From contig DHKI01000035.1 in assembly GCA_002404755.1 (NCBI GenBank), positions 1 to 35,893 of the forward strand: DNA of 35,893 bases, in the 5' to 3' direction. Positions 8,752 to 17,510 of the stretch are shown here, in pieces. The stretch's first letter is position 1; each line of letters begins with the position of its first letter. Source of the DNA: Clostridiales bacterium UBA4698 (GTDB lineage: Bacteria; Bacillota; Clostridia; TANB77; UBA1234). The position numbers and the translations under genes are program-made. Below the pieces are notes generated by a model. That model was not told where the DNA came from. It saw only the letters and a program-made list of their open reading frames with translations, and ran no database searches.

Positions 8752-11700
8752 TTATTGTGAAATATCCCCAAATACTTTTAGAAGGTCATCTTCATTTATT
8801 TCTTTATGTTCGAGTAGATATGATACTACATTATCGATTTTTTCTTTGTTTTCTTCTATAAGTGTTATTGTATCTTTAAAACATGCATCTAGAATATCAT
8901 TTATTTTCTTTTGAACTATATTCGCCATTTCGCCATCTGCTTTTTCTATTTGTCCAAGACCTAAGTCTGACATTCCGAACTTAGTTATCATAAGATTGGC
9001 TATATTGGTTGCACTTTCCAAGTCAGATGAGTTTCCATTTTCAAATTCTCCGAAATATACTTGTTCTGCTGCCATACCTGCCAATTTTGTCTTTATATCG
9101 TTCAATAATGCTGTTTTTCCTTTTGTATACCCGTTTGAAAGATTATTGTGCAAAACATATCCTAAAGTTCCTGTTCCTTCCGCATTTATTGTTATTTTCT
9201 TTATTCCAGAATTTTTAAACAACAATAAACGAGTAACCGCATGCCCAACTTCATGTACCGCAGTTCGTTTTTGAGCATCATATGTTATAAGACTCACATC
9301 TATCATGTTTTTTCCATTATAAACAATTTTCGTCATTTCATTTATTGTTGGAATGCTATTTTCATCAACTATCCCAATGACTTTTTCTTTATTCTTAGCA
9401 TATTTCATTATCATTTCTTGAATAACCTTATCAACAAATCTTCCATTTCCAATATTTTCGACATTACAGAAATATTTCATTATCTTAAGTGTTTCTTCTC
9501 TTGCTGTTTCAGTTATACTTAATCCCATTTTTTTAGTCTTTTTATCAAAAATTTCTAGAAGTTCTTCTGCTGAATAATCTGGAAAATCAAATGTATATCC
9601 AATTCTAGATGCAATTCCGGAATTACTTGCTATAAAATCTTGCATCTCGTCTTTATATCCTGCAAATATAACAACTAATTGATCTTTTTTATCTTCCATT
9701 GCTTTTATAAGTGTTGCTATCGCCTCAGCACCAAAATCATTTTGTGCATTTTTAGGAGTTAGTGAATATGCCTCGTCTATGAACAAAACACCACCTAATG
9801 CTCTTTCTATCACTTCATTTGTTTTAACTGCTGTTTGCCCCACGTATTCAGCAATCAAGTCTTTTCTTTCAACTTCAACTAGTTTATTTTCATGTATTAT
9901 GCCTATTTCAAAAAGTATTTTAGCTATAATCCTAGCCATCGTAGTTTTTCCTGTTCCAGGATTTCCTGTAAATATCATATGAAGATTTTGATTTGGAATA
10001 TTTATCTTATAATTTTTAGCTTCTTTTATAAACCTAACATACTCTTCAAATTCTTTTACTTTTTTCTTCACTTCAGTCATGCCAACAATTTCATCAAGCA
10101 TTGTATCAATTTCAATTTTATTATATTTCACACTAGAATTATTTAGCTCTTCTATCGTAGGAATATCTGCAGTTGAAATTAATTTTATGTCATCAAATTC
10201 ACTTATTGCGTGTTTCATTATAACTTCTTGTACTAATTTATCGACAAACCTTCCGTTTCCGAAAGATTTCTTCTTAGAATAGTATTCACACAAATCTTTT
10301 ATTGGCTTGCTTGTTTCTTCAGCACAAACAAAACCTGAATTTTTCATTTTTAAATAAAATATCTCCTCAAGTTCTTCCATTGAATAATCCGGAAAATCAA
10401 ATGTATATCCAATTCTAGATGCTATTCCCGGATTGCTATCAATAAAAGATTTCATTTCATCTTTATATCCCGCAAATATAACAACAAATTTATCTCTGTA
10501 ATCTTCCATCGCTTTTATAAGAGTTGCTATTGCTTCTGATGCAAAGTCTCTAGAACCACGCTCTGTCGCAAGAGTATAAGCTTCATCTATAAATAAAACG
10601 CCACCCATCGCTTTTTGTATTACTTCAGACGTTTTCGGAGCTGTTTGTCCTGTATATTCTGCAACTAAGTCTTTTCTTTCAACTTCAATCAACTTGTTTT
10701 CTTTTATTATGCCCAAATCGAATAGCATTTTCGCCATAATTCTTGCTACAGTAGTTTTTCCTGTTCCAGGATTACCTGTAAATATCATATGCATATTTGT
10801 TTTATTTATGTCTAAATTATTAGCCTTTGCTCTTACTTTAAATAGCATATACTTTTCAAACTCTTTTACTTTATCTTTAACATTTTGAAGTCCTATGATA
10901 TTTTTTAGACTCTCTTCTACAGTTTCCTTTTTATATATATTTTCCGGAAAAACTATCTTATCTTTTGCATTGGCATACATTACAAGATAATTAACTAATT
11001 CTCTATCAGAAAATGGTATGAAGTTCTTATTCATTCCAATCCATTCTCTAAACTGAATTTTATATTCATCTTTCTTATTTCTAAGTTCATCAATTAAATC
11101 TGTTTTTATGTTGTTTAGGTACAAGTCAAACATTTCGTCCAACGTTAAATCTGGTATCTTGAATATATTGCTTTGATATATAAATTTTATTCTATTATCT
11201 AATTCAAAGAATTTTTCTAATTCACTTTCCGAACACTCTATGATAATGTAATTCTTAAATGACATCTTGGTAATCAATTCAATCACGTGATTATATTGCT
11301 TGTTTCTAAGTTCATGGTATCCACCTGTTCCCTTAGAAAGATAAGTATTACAATCGCTTATAAATTCCTCTACGCCATTTAAAATATATAGTTTTCTTTC
11401 TTTAAGCTCAGGATACTTTATAGCCTCTTCTGTATAATAGCTTACACCATTTACGTCAGCAATACCTTTATCTTCTAACAACTGTCCAGACCAAGAATAT
11501 GCACTGCTTGAAGCTAAATTTTGCAGTGACATTTTAATCACATCATTAGTTCCTATTTTTTGCACTTTCACTAGCAATTCTTTTATTCTTGAAATGAAAT
11601 TTTTTCTTTCTAAAATATCTTCGCCTGCAATAATGCAATGTAAGTCATTTTGTGCTCTACTTAAAATCATATCTACTAAAGAATCAATATTTTCAACACT

Positions 11701-13191
11701 GTTTTTATAATCTTTTAAATCTGCCGCAATATTCTCTTTTTCACTTTCGATTGACAATAGCTTTTTTTCTTTTAATGCTAATATTTTTTCGTCTATTTCT
11801 TCTTTGTGCTTCTCATAATACTTTCTATCTTCTGATATCTGATTTTCTTTTCCAGATCGTTTTAAATAATAAATATATCCTGCTATGACATAAACACACA
11901 TCGTCAATCTACAACTATACGCATTGCAAAACTCAAAGCTACAGTCTGTTTTTCTTTCTAATACAGATACATATTCATCCGCTTTCTCTGGCATATTAGA
12001 TATATCTTCATTAAATACTTTATATTCATTGCACGAAAAAGCTGATCTTATAACAATCCTTTTATTCGGATTTAATATATTCTCCACATATATAAAATTT
12101 CTATTTACAAGCTCATTACAAAATTCAAATGTTTTGTCTGTAACTTCTTTTAAGCCATTTTCAACATTCCATACGAAATCAAATTCATTGTTTATTTCAT
12201 CTTTCTCTTTTCTAAATTTTTCTCTTTCTATAAGTTTTTCTCTTAATAATCCGTTATTTTTCAAATACAAAACGTATGCTGCAACTTTTTTAGGGCATTT
12301 TTGGAATGGGCACTTTTCGCATCTCGAATCCAATAATTTGTTTATGCCAACAGTAAAGTCAAAATTCTTCTCGCCATATATACTTTTGCCATTTATTTTT
12401 TTGTTTTTCTTTATTGCCTCATATAGCTCGCCAGTATCTATTTCTAACCCACATAACGAGATTATATTCGACTTTATAATAAGTCTATTTTTATCGTCTA
12501 CACTTAATGACATATTACCTTTTCTTATGAATTCATATGAAATTTCTAGCATTTCATCGCTTATATACTTAAGACCATTTGGTGCATTAAAATTAAACGT
12601 ATATGTTTTTATTTCAGAATTTCCTGAAAGGTCTGGCATATCAATTTGATTATCAATTGCTTGAAATGACATATTCGTTTTTTGTGTTTTTTCTTGATAT
12701 TTTGCAAACTCATCTTCTCCTATGCATTCAGTAAGACCATTTTTTCTTGCTATTCCATTATACTCATCAATTTTTTGTTTAAGTGTTTTCTTAGCATCAA
12801 AATAAATAGCTCCGCCCTTTTGCATTCTCCTTAAATTCATGGATAAGTAAAAAATTTCCGCCATTACTAATAGTTGTTCATTGTATTTTTTATTTTCGTA
12901 ATTAAGATTCTTAATCAATTCAACTTTAACATTTTCGCCAAATACCTCTTCATCAATCAGATTATTTTGCTCTAAGCTAAAATTAATTTTTGAAATCAAC
13001 TTTGCCGTATTTTTATCCAATTCCTCATATATAGGGAAAACCATATAAATTCCATCAACATTTTCTAAAAACTTAGGAAAGAATATGTAATTTACATTAT
13101 TAGAATTGTTTTCCTTTCTCCACTTACTAAGCATAGATGATAATATTTTTATACCATCATTTTTAATTTCACTATTTTCCATAAGCCTCAC
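8752..13191 (-). CDS. Tandem CbxX/SpoVK-type AAA+ ATPase fused to FtsH-type M41 peptidase
   Basis: A 1479-residue protein, probably an energy-dependent cytoplasmic protease. Layout: 1-190 unrecognised; about 196-315 and 337-446 a duplicated module with cysteines (C291, C294, C299; C422, C427, C432); about 450-500 a charged helix; about 500-750 unrecognised; AAA-1 about 759-1005 (Walker A GNPGTGKT 806-813, Walker B GGVLFIDEAY 863-872); AAA-2 about 1028-1275 (Walker A 1076-1083, Walker B 1133-1142); M41-like peptidase about 1303-1475, with HEVGH 1313-1317 and third-ligand-type D1390 in GNSSDLESAT. The AAA modules are of the CbxX/SpoVK subfamily, not the FtsH subfamily, and I see no transmembrane segment. 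The listed start is GTG; an ATG at 13182 is possible. It follows the unrecognised 288-residue gene by 49 bases. Domain calls are firm; the function is inferred. Confidence 0.88.
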   Translation of the reverse strand: MRLMENSEIKNDGIKILSSMLSKWRKENNSNNVNYIFFPKFLENVDGIYMVFPIYEELDKNTAKLISKINFSLEQNNLIDEEVFGENVKVELIKNLNYENKKYNEQLLVMAEIFYLSMNLRRMQKGGAIYFDAKKTLKQKIDEYNGIARKNGLTECIGEDEFAKYQEKTQKTNMSFQAIDNQIDMPDLSGNSEIKTYTFNFNAPNGLKYISDEMLEISYEFIRKGNMSLSVDDKNRLIIKSNIISLCGLEIDTGELYEAIKKNKKINGKSIYGEKNFDFTVGINKLLDSRCEKCPFQKCPKKVAAYVLYLKNNGLLREKLIEREKFRKEKDEINNEFDFVWNVENGLKEVTDKTFEFCNELVNRNFIYVENILNPNKRIVIRSAFSCNEYKVFNEDISNMPEKADEYVSVLERKTDCSFEFCNAYSCRLTMCVYVIAGYIYYLKRSGKENQISEDRKYYEKHKEEIDEKILALKEKKLLSIESEKENIAADLKDYKNSVENIDSLVDMILSRAQNDLHCIIAGEDILERKNFISRIKELLVKVQKIGTNDVIKMSLQNLASSSAYSWSGQLLEDKGIADVNGVSYYTEEAIKYPELKERKLYILNGVEEFISDCNTYLSKGTGGYHELRNKQYNHVIELITKMSFKNYIIIECSESELEKFFELDNRIKFIYQSNIFKIPDLTLDEMFDLYLNNIKTDLIDELRNKKDEYKIQFREWIGMNKNFIPFSDRELVNYLVMYANAKDKIVFPENIYKKETVEESLKNIIGLQNVKDKVKEFEKYMLFKVRAKANNLDINKTNMHMIFTGNPGTGKTTVARIMAKMLFDLGIIKENKLIEVERKDLVAEYTGQTAPKTSEVIQKAMGGVLFIDEAYTLATERGSRDFASEAIATLIKAMEDYRDKFVVIFAGYKDEMKSFIDSNPGIASRIGYTFDFPDYSMEELEEIFYLKMKNSGFVCAEETSKPIKDLCEYYSKKKSFGNGRFVDKLVQEVIMKHAISEFDDIKLISTADIPTIEELNNSSVKYNKIEIDTMLDEIVGMTEVKKKVKEFEEYVRFIKEAKNYKINIPNQNLHMIFTGNPGTGKTTMARIIAKILFEIGIIHENKLVEVERKDLIAEYVGQTAVKTNEVIERALGGVLFIDEAYSLTPKNAQNDFGAEAIATLIKAMEDKKDQLVVIFAGYKDEMQDFIASNSGIASRIGYTFDFPDYSAEELLEIFDKKTKKMGLSITETAREETLKIMKYFCNVENIGNGRFVDKVIQEMIMKYAKNKEKVIGIVDENSIPTINEMTKIVYNGKNMIDVSLITYDAQKRTAVHEVGHAVTRLLLFKNSGIKKITINAEGTGTLGYVLHNNLSNGYTKGKTALLNDIKTKLAGMAAEQVYFGEFENGNSSDLESATNIANLMITKFGMSDLGLGQIEKADGEMANIVQKKINDILDACFKDTITLIEENKEKIDNVVSYLLEHKEINEDDLLKVFGDISQ

Positions 13192-13220
13192 AACATATAA
13201 ATATGCTGTGCCTCCTTTCT
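13182..13220 (-). promoter_or_regulatory. Start region of the AAA-M41 gene with a mini-ORF
   Basis: A strong AAAGGAGG lies about 12 bases before an ATG TTG TGA mini-ORF, whose TGA overlaps the GTG codon at 13191 (GTGA). The in-frame ATG at 13182 has only a GAGG 3 bases before it. The strong site is about 19 bases from the GTG, too far for ordinary initiation. Start choice is therefore unsettled, and re-initiation after the mini-ORF is possible. Confidence 0.4.
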
Positions 13221-13240
13221 TCTTTTGTAATTTAAAGTTT

Positions 13241-14107
13241 TTACTTATGTATGCTATAGTTTTTACCTATTTTTTCAAACTCTTCTCCGGTTATTTTTCC
13301 ACTTTTACCAAAATAGCCATTAATTTTATACTTTTCCATAAAAAACACTTTTTCATTATCTTTGATTTTTCTAAGCGGCCTATACAGCTTCGCTTCACAT
13401 ACAGCTAACTTTCTGAAATGCTCACTTGGAATGCCAATTCCAGATATATCTACATCATTTATGACAATTCCTTCAAAATTTTTTCTAAGCTCAGTTATCT
13501 TTTCATTCAAAGATATAATTATTGAGTATTTAGTAAAAAGCATCTTCTTTAATTCTTCCTGCTTAAAATCCATATTTATAATTATATTGTCTCGAATAAA
13601 ATTCTTAGTATTACTATCATATAGTTTTATCATGTAACCATATTTTTCATATAGTTTTTCGGATATCTTCTCATACTTTGTATAGTTTTTAGATACAATG
13701 CTAAGTTGTTTTATATCTTTCGAAATACATTCTATTAAATCAAGATTTTCTATACTATATTCATTCATCAAAAGAACAATTTTTAGTTTAGCTTTTTCTA
13801 TTTTCGTATATTTAGCTATATCTTCAATTATTTTCGGCAAAAGGATTTTTCCCATTCTGTTTCCTGTAACAATATATTTTCTTTTGTCCAATAAAGAATC
13901 ACATAAATATTTTTTGCTTTTTAGTTCATCATTTAGTACTACATTTTGAACTTTATACTTTTCAAAATTTTTAAGCAGAATTCTAGAAAGCCTACTCTCA
14001 TTATTGGTTTTAGGGACTGAGATTTTCACTTCTCCCAAAATTTCTTCGGCAAGGCAACCACCAAAAATTCTTTTCTTATTCGAATAATCAACAAGTGCAT
14101 AGAGCAT
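13241..14107 (-). CDS. Unrecognised 288-residue protein in the GH18-AAA operon
   Basis: I do not recognise this protein. It is soluble and lysine-rich, with no signal peptide or membrane segment. The middle (about 104-160) has an alternating strand-helix pattern (LKIVLLMN, then LIECISKDIKQLSIVSKN) like a Rossmann-type domain, and an earlier segment YIVTGNRMGKILLPKIIEDIA could be a loop-helix of the same fold. No complete nucleotide-binding glycine motif was found. GGAGGTG before ATG 14107 supports the start. It lies 46 bases after the GH18 gene and 49 before the AAA-M41 gene, so it probably shares their transcript and may work with them. Confidence 0.75.
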   Translation of the reverse strand: MLYALVDYSNKKRIFGGCLAEEILGEVKISVPKTNNESRLSRILLKNFEKYKVQNVVLNDELKSKKYLCDSLLDKRKYIVTGNRMGKILLPKIIEDIAKYTKIEKAKLKIVLLMNEYSIENLDLIECISKDIKQLSIVSKNYTKYEKISEKLYEKYGYMIKLYDSNTKNFIRDNIIINMDFKQEELKKMLFTKYSIIISLNEKITELRKNFEGIVINDVDISGIGIPSEHFRKLAVCEAKLYRPLRKIKDNEKVFFMEKYKINGYFGKSGKITGEEFEKIGKNYSIHK

Positions 14108-14153
14108 AAAAACACCTCCATCTCTTACATCATATTCTCTTGTCCAAAAAACA

Positions 14154-15839
14154 TTACTTTTTATTTAAAGTTTCATTTATAACTTGCCAACTTTCAGGAG
14201 TTTCAAATCCCCATCTCCAAGAAGCCACTCCAGCCAAATTATATTTATTAACTAATTCAATTTTTTCTTTTAACGCATTTTCATCTTCAGCCCAAATTCT
14301 TTCAAGAATATTTTGATTTCTGTATTCCACATAATATTGACCCAATTCATCATCCCAAGTTACGCTACCATTATATTTAGGATTTGCCAAATAATTTTTC
14401 ACACTTTTCATATATAATGTTGATGTAGAAATTCCTTTTAATATTTCTTCATCGCCACTCATCGTGATTTTGTCCTTTCTATATTTTGAATAAAAAGGAA
14501 CGCATAGTACTAGCTTTTTGTTATCTACTTTTTCTCTTTCTATAACTTTATTAATATTATTTTCAACCCATGTAAGGGACGCAACAGGCCCTGCCTTTGT
14601 TCTTCCATATTGATCATATGCCATAAGCATCATATAATCACATGCATCAGATATTGCTTTATGGTCATAACATAACGACCAGGTTTCACTTCCATCTGGC
14701 ACGTTCACATCAACAGATGCAATCAAATTGTTCCTTCTAAGAGTTGCTGAAAATTCTCTGATAAGTTGAGAAAATTCATCTTTATCTTTCATTTTCATAT
14801 TTTCGAAGTCAATGTTAATTCCCTCAAATCCATATCTTAAAGCTAATTCAACTACATTAGCTATAATATTTTCTCTTGCATGCATATCTGTAACCAAAGC
14901 AGATGTCTTTTCTATACCCATTGAATCATTTTTTAGTGTTGGCCAAAGTGTATATCCTTTGCTCTTAGCCCACTTTATATATTCACTACTTAACGTATTA
15001 AATTTTATATCTCCACTTGTGTTTTTCATATAAATCCATGTAGGCGAAATTATATTAAGTCCTTCTATTTTTTCTTGATCTAATCTATTAGGAGTGTAAT
15101 TTTCAGCATATTCCCAAGTTAAATTAATTTTCTTTGTGATTGTATTCTTATTATCTTCTATAATTTTTTTATCCAATACAATAGTTCCATCCAAATCTTG
15201 TCTCTTTACATATCCTAAATCTCCATTTGATGTTCTAACCTTTGCATATTCTTCGCTTTCTTCTCCGCTAAACACTGTCAAAACTTCGCCAGCTTTTACC
15301 TTTCCAGTTGTTAGCGAAAGTTGTTTTTTATAAAGTTTAACTTTTTCCTTTTGATTCATTTTTATTTCTTTATATTCAATATTATCAGTGGTTATTATCA
15401 ACTTTTCATTATGAACAACTGTTATATTATACATTTTTTGCAATTCTTCCACTGGCACATAGATAACACCATTTATTTTCTTTGCTGGCACTTTAATATT
15501 CTTTGAAGTGCCGTTTAAATTCAAAGAATTATCATCTAATTCCATTTTTATAACGTCAGTATCACCTGTGATTATGACAGTATTGTACTTTTCATCAAAA
15601 TAGATATATTCATCAAAATATTTTTTTATCGTATCAAAAGAAAGCATTGCTTTGCCATCTATAAAAATGGCTACATCTGGCATATTTCTCGTCACTTCTG
15701 CATCATCTATAATAACTCTTATTTCTTCATCTCTATAATATATCGGAGCGATATAATATTTTGTGAAACCACATATCATGTACGATACAAATAGGAAAAC
15801 ACATATAATAAACAATTTTAACACAAAAAATTTTTTCAT
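14154..15839 (-). CDS. Membrane-anchored GH18 glycoside hydrolase with copper-amine-oxidase-like and SH3 domains
   Basis: A 561-residue exported protein. An N-terminal hydrophobic segment after MKKFF anchors or exports it. Next come a copper-amine-oxidase N-terminal-like domain (about 40-150), an SH3-like domain (about 165-220) and a GH18 TIM barrel (from about 235). The catalytic motif reads GINIDFEN with the putative acid E346, and YDQYGRTKAGPVASL resembles YaaH/SleL-type cell-wall N-acetylglucosaminidases. The likely role is peptidoglycan hydrolysis at the surface or in spores. The frame is open to 15878, but AAAGGG precedes ATG 15839, so I use that start. First gene of a probable operon with the 288-residue protein and the AAA-M41 fusion. 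Confidence 0.88.
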   Translation of the reverse strand: MKKFFVLKLFIICVFLFVSYMICGFTKYYIAPIYYRDEEIRVIIDDAEVTRNMPDVAIFIDGKAMLSFDTIKKYFDEYIYFDEKYNTVIITGDTDVIKMELDDNSLNLNGTSKNIKVPAKKINGVIYVPVEELQKMYNITVVHNEKLIITTDNIEYKEIKMNQKEKVKLYKKQLSLTTGKVKAGEVLTVFSGEESEEYAKVRTSNGDLGYVKRQDLDGTIVLDKKIIEDNKNTITKKINLTWEYAENYTPNRLDQEKIEGLNIISPTWIYMKNTSGDIKFNTLSSEYIKWAKSKGYTLWPTLKNDSMGIEKTSALVTDMHARENIIANVVELALRYGFEGINIDFENMKMKDKDEFSQLIREFSATLRRNNLIASVDVNVPDGSETWSLCYDHKAISDACDYMMLMAYDQYGRTKAGPVASLTWVENNINKVIEREKVDNKKLVLCVPFYSKYRKDKITMSGDEEILKGISTSTLYMKSVKNYLANPKYNGSVTWDDELGQYYVEYRNQNILERIWAEDENALKEKIELVNKYNLAGVASWRWGFETPESWQVINETLNKK

Positions 15840-15886
15840 TCGATTAGTCCCTTTCATTCCGATTTTATATATAACCATACAATTCT

Positions 15887-15915
15887 ATGATATACAAAAA
15901 AAGTTTGAAATGCAA
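15887..15915 (-). promoter_or_regulatory. Promoter of the GH18-AAA operon
   Basis: TTGCAT (15910-15915), a 17-base spacer and TATCAT (15887-15892) on the minus strand give a plausible sigma-A promoter with a leader of about 45 bases. It is divergent from the nfeD-SPFH genes. Confidence 0.6.
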
Positions 15916-15955
15916 GAAATTTCGCACAATAACATTGGTCTAAAATAAATATTTT

Positions 15956-15985
15956 TTGTCGAAATCACTTTATTTTTAATACTAT
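15956..15985 (+). promoter_or_regulatory. Possible promoter of the nfeD-SPFH operon
   Basis: TTGTCG (15956-15961), an 18-base spacer and TACTAT (15980-15985). A competing choice uses TATACT a little downstream with a poor -35. I see no SigW-type -35/-10 pair, although related operons in Bacillus use SigW. Confidence 0.35.
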
Positions 15986-16038
15986 TTATTGTATACTTGT
16001 ATATGTAGGTTTCACTTTTTAAGAAAGGGGGAAAAAAT

Positions 16039-16473
16039 ATGACAATATGGACGGCTTGGCTTATTTTTTCAGGAGTTTGTTTTATACTAGAAATAGCAAC
16101 TGAAGGTTTTCTTGTTTGTTGGCTTGGTGTTGGTGGCTTATGTGCAATGGGATTAAGTTTCATAATTCCAGAAAATTTAGTAGCACAATTTATTGTTATG
16201 GCTGTAGTTTCAACAATACTAATACTTTGCACTAAAAAATTTACTAGAAAGATTTCTGAAAAAGATAACGTTGCAACCAATGTGTACTCTATTCTTGGAA
16301 AGAAAGCCATCGTTTCTCAACAAATTGATAATATTAAAGGTCAAGGTCAGATAAAAATCGATGGAGATATCTGGTCTGCAAGAAACGATGAAAATGATGA
16401 TGTAATTTCAGAAGGTGACACCGTTGAAATACTTCGTATTGATGGTGTAAAAGCAATGGTTAAAAAAATTTAA
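16039..16473 (+). CDS. NfeD-like membrane protein
   Basis: A 144-residue short NfeD protein: two hydrophobic membrane segments (about 5-28 and 33-62), then a soluble OB-fold domain (GKKAIVSQQID through GDTVEILRIDGVKAMVKKI). The serine-protease domain of long NfeD is absent. Such proteins partner with the SPFH protein encoded next door in membrane microdomain organisation. AAAGGGGG precedes ATG 16039. The gap to the SPFH gene is 16 bases, so they are co-transcribed. Confidence 0.9.
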   Translation: MTIWTAWLIFSGVCFILEIATEGFLVCWLGVGGLCAMGLSFIIPENLVAQFIVMAVVSTILILCTKKFTRKISEKDNVATNVYSILGKKAIVSQQIDNIKGQGQIKIDGDIWSARNDENDDVISEGDTVEILRIDGVKAMVKKI

Positions 16474-16489
16474 TTTAGGGGGTTTTATT

Positions 16490-17416
16490 ATGTGGTGGCT
16501 TGCAATTTTACTATTTTTCATTATTTTTATTGCTTTAAAATCGATTAAGGTTGTTCAACAATCTGAGGTATATATTGTTGAACGTTTAGGAAAATATCAT
16601 GGAACACTAGGAGCTGGTCCTCAATTTATCGTACCTTTTATAGACAAAATTAGAGCAAAGGTAGATTTAAGAGAACAAATTAAAGATGTTCCTCCTCAAA
16701 GCGTTATAACAAAAGATAACGTTACAATAAGAATCGACACAGTTGTATTTTATCAAATAACAGATGCAAGAAAAGCTATTTATGAAATTCAAAATTTAGG
16801 TGTTGCTGTACAAAACTTAACAACAACAGCAATGCGTGATGTAGTTGGTAAGATGGATTTAGATAGTACATTTAGTTCAAGAGAACAAATTAACGTTCAA
16901 CTTCGTCAAATACTTGATGAAGGCACAGATAAATGGGGATGCAAAGTTAACAGAGTTGAAATAAAAGATATTGATCCTCCAAAGGATATAAGAGACGCAA
17001 TGGAAAAACAAATGAACGCTGAAAGAAATAAGAGAGCATCTATTCTTGAAGCCGAAGGTCAAAAGCAATCAGCTATAACTATTGCTGAAGGTCAAAAAGA
17101 ATCTAGTATTCTTCAAGCTGATGCTGAAAAAGAAGCAAACATTAGAAGAGCTGAAGGTGTTAAACAAGCTAAAATTCTTGAAGCTGCCGGTGAGGCAGAA
17201 GCTATTCGTTCAATCGCAGAAGCTAAAGCAAAAGAAGTTGAAGTTGTTTACGGTGCAATAAAAAATGCTCAGCCTGATGAAAAACTAGTTGCTTTGAAAA
17301 CATTAGAGTCACTTGAAAAAGTTGCTGATGGTCAAGCAAATAAGATATTCATACCATTCGAAGCTACAAAAGCTTTAGCTGGACTTGGTTCATTAAAAGA
17401 AATAACAAAAGAATAA
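16490..17416 (+). CDS. SPFH/stomatin-family membrane scaffold protein (QmcA-like)
   Basis: A 308-residue protein with one N-terminal membrane helix (about 2-18), an SPFH/Band 7 domain (about 20-180, including GPQFIVPFIDKIRAKVDLRE and VKDIDPPKDIRDAMEKQM-type helix), and an Ala/Glu-rich coiled coil (about 180-255) built from repeated AEGxK units, which mediates oligomerisation. The C-terminus is short and compact. The length and the pairing with NfeD match the paraslipin/QmcA group rather than the larger flotillins. AGGGGG precedes ATG 16490. A terminator follows directly. Confidence 0.92.
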   Translation: MWWLAILLFFIIFIALKSIKVVQQSEVYIVERLGKYHGTLGAGPQFIVPFIDKIRAKVDLREQIKDVPPQSVITKDNVTIRIDTVVFYQITDARKAIYEIQNLGVAVQNLTTTAMRDVVGKMDLDSTFSSREQINVQLRQILDEGTDKWGCKVNRVEIKDIDPPKDIRDAMEKQMNAERNKRASILEAEGQKQSAITIAEGQKESSILQADAEKEANIRRAEGVKQAKILEAAGEAEAIRSIAEAKAKEVEVVYGAIKNAQPDEKLVALKTLESLEKVADGQANKIFIPFEATKALAGLGSLKEITKE

Positions 17417-17426
17417 TTAAATTCTA

Positions 17427-17454
17427 GGCCAGTCGATTTAGGCTGGTCTTTTTT
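17427..17454 (+). terminator. Terminator of the nfeD-SPFH operon
   Basis: An 8-bp stem GGCCAGTC/GGCTGGTC (two G-U pairs) with a 6-base loop, followed by six Ts. It lies 11 bases after the SPFH stop codon. Confidence 0.9.
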
Positions 17455-17510
17455 AATTTTAATTTTACAAATTCAAGAAACTACACGGTTTCAAAAGAAA
17501 GGAATTTATT

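Noticed and set aside
11924..12649. A 241-residue plus-strand frame antisense to the AAA-M41 gene
   Set aside because: Long, but no ribosome-binding site, no recognised domain, and the minus strand has clear coding with homologous motifs.
15885..16310. A 141-residue minus-strand frame over the nfeD gene
   Set aside because: It is antisense to the clear NfeD sequence and spans the promoter region of two divergent operons.
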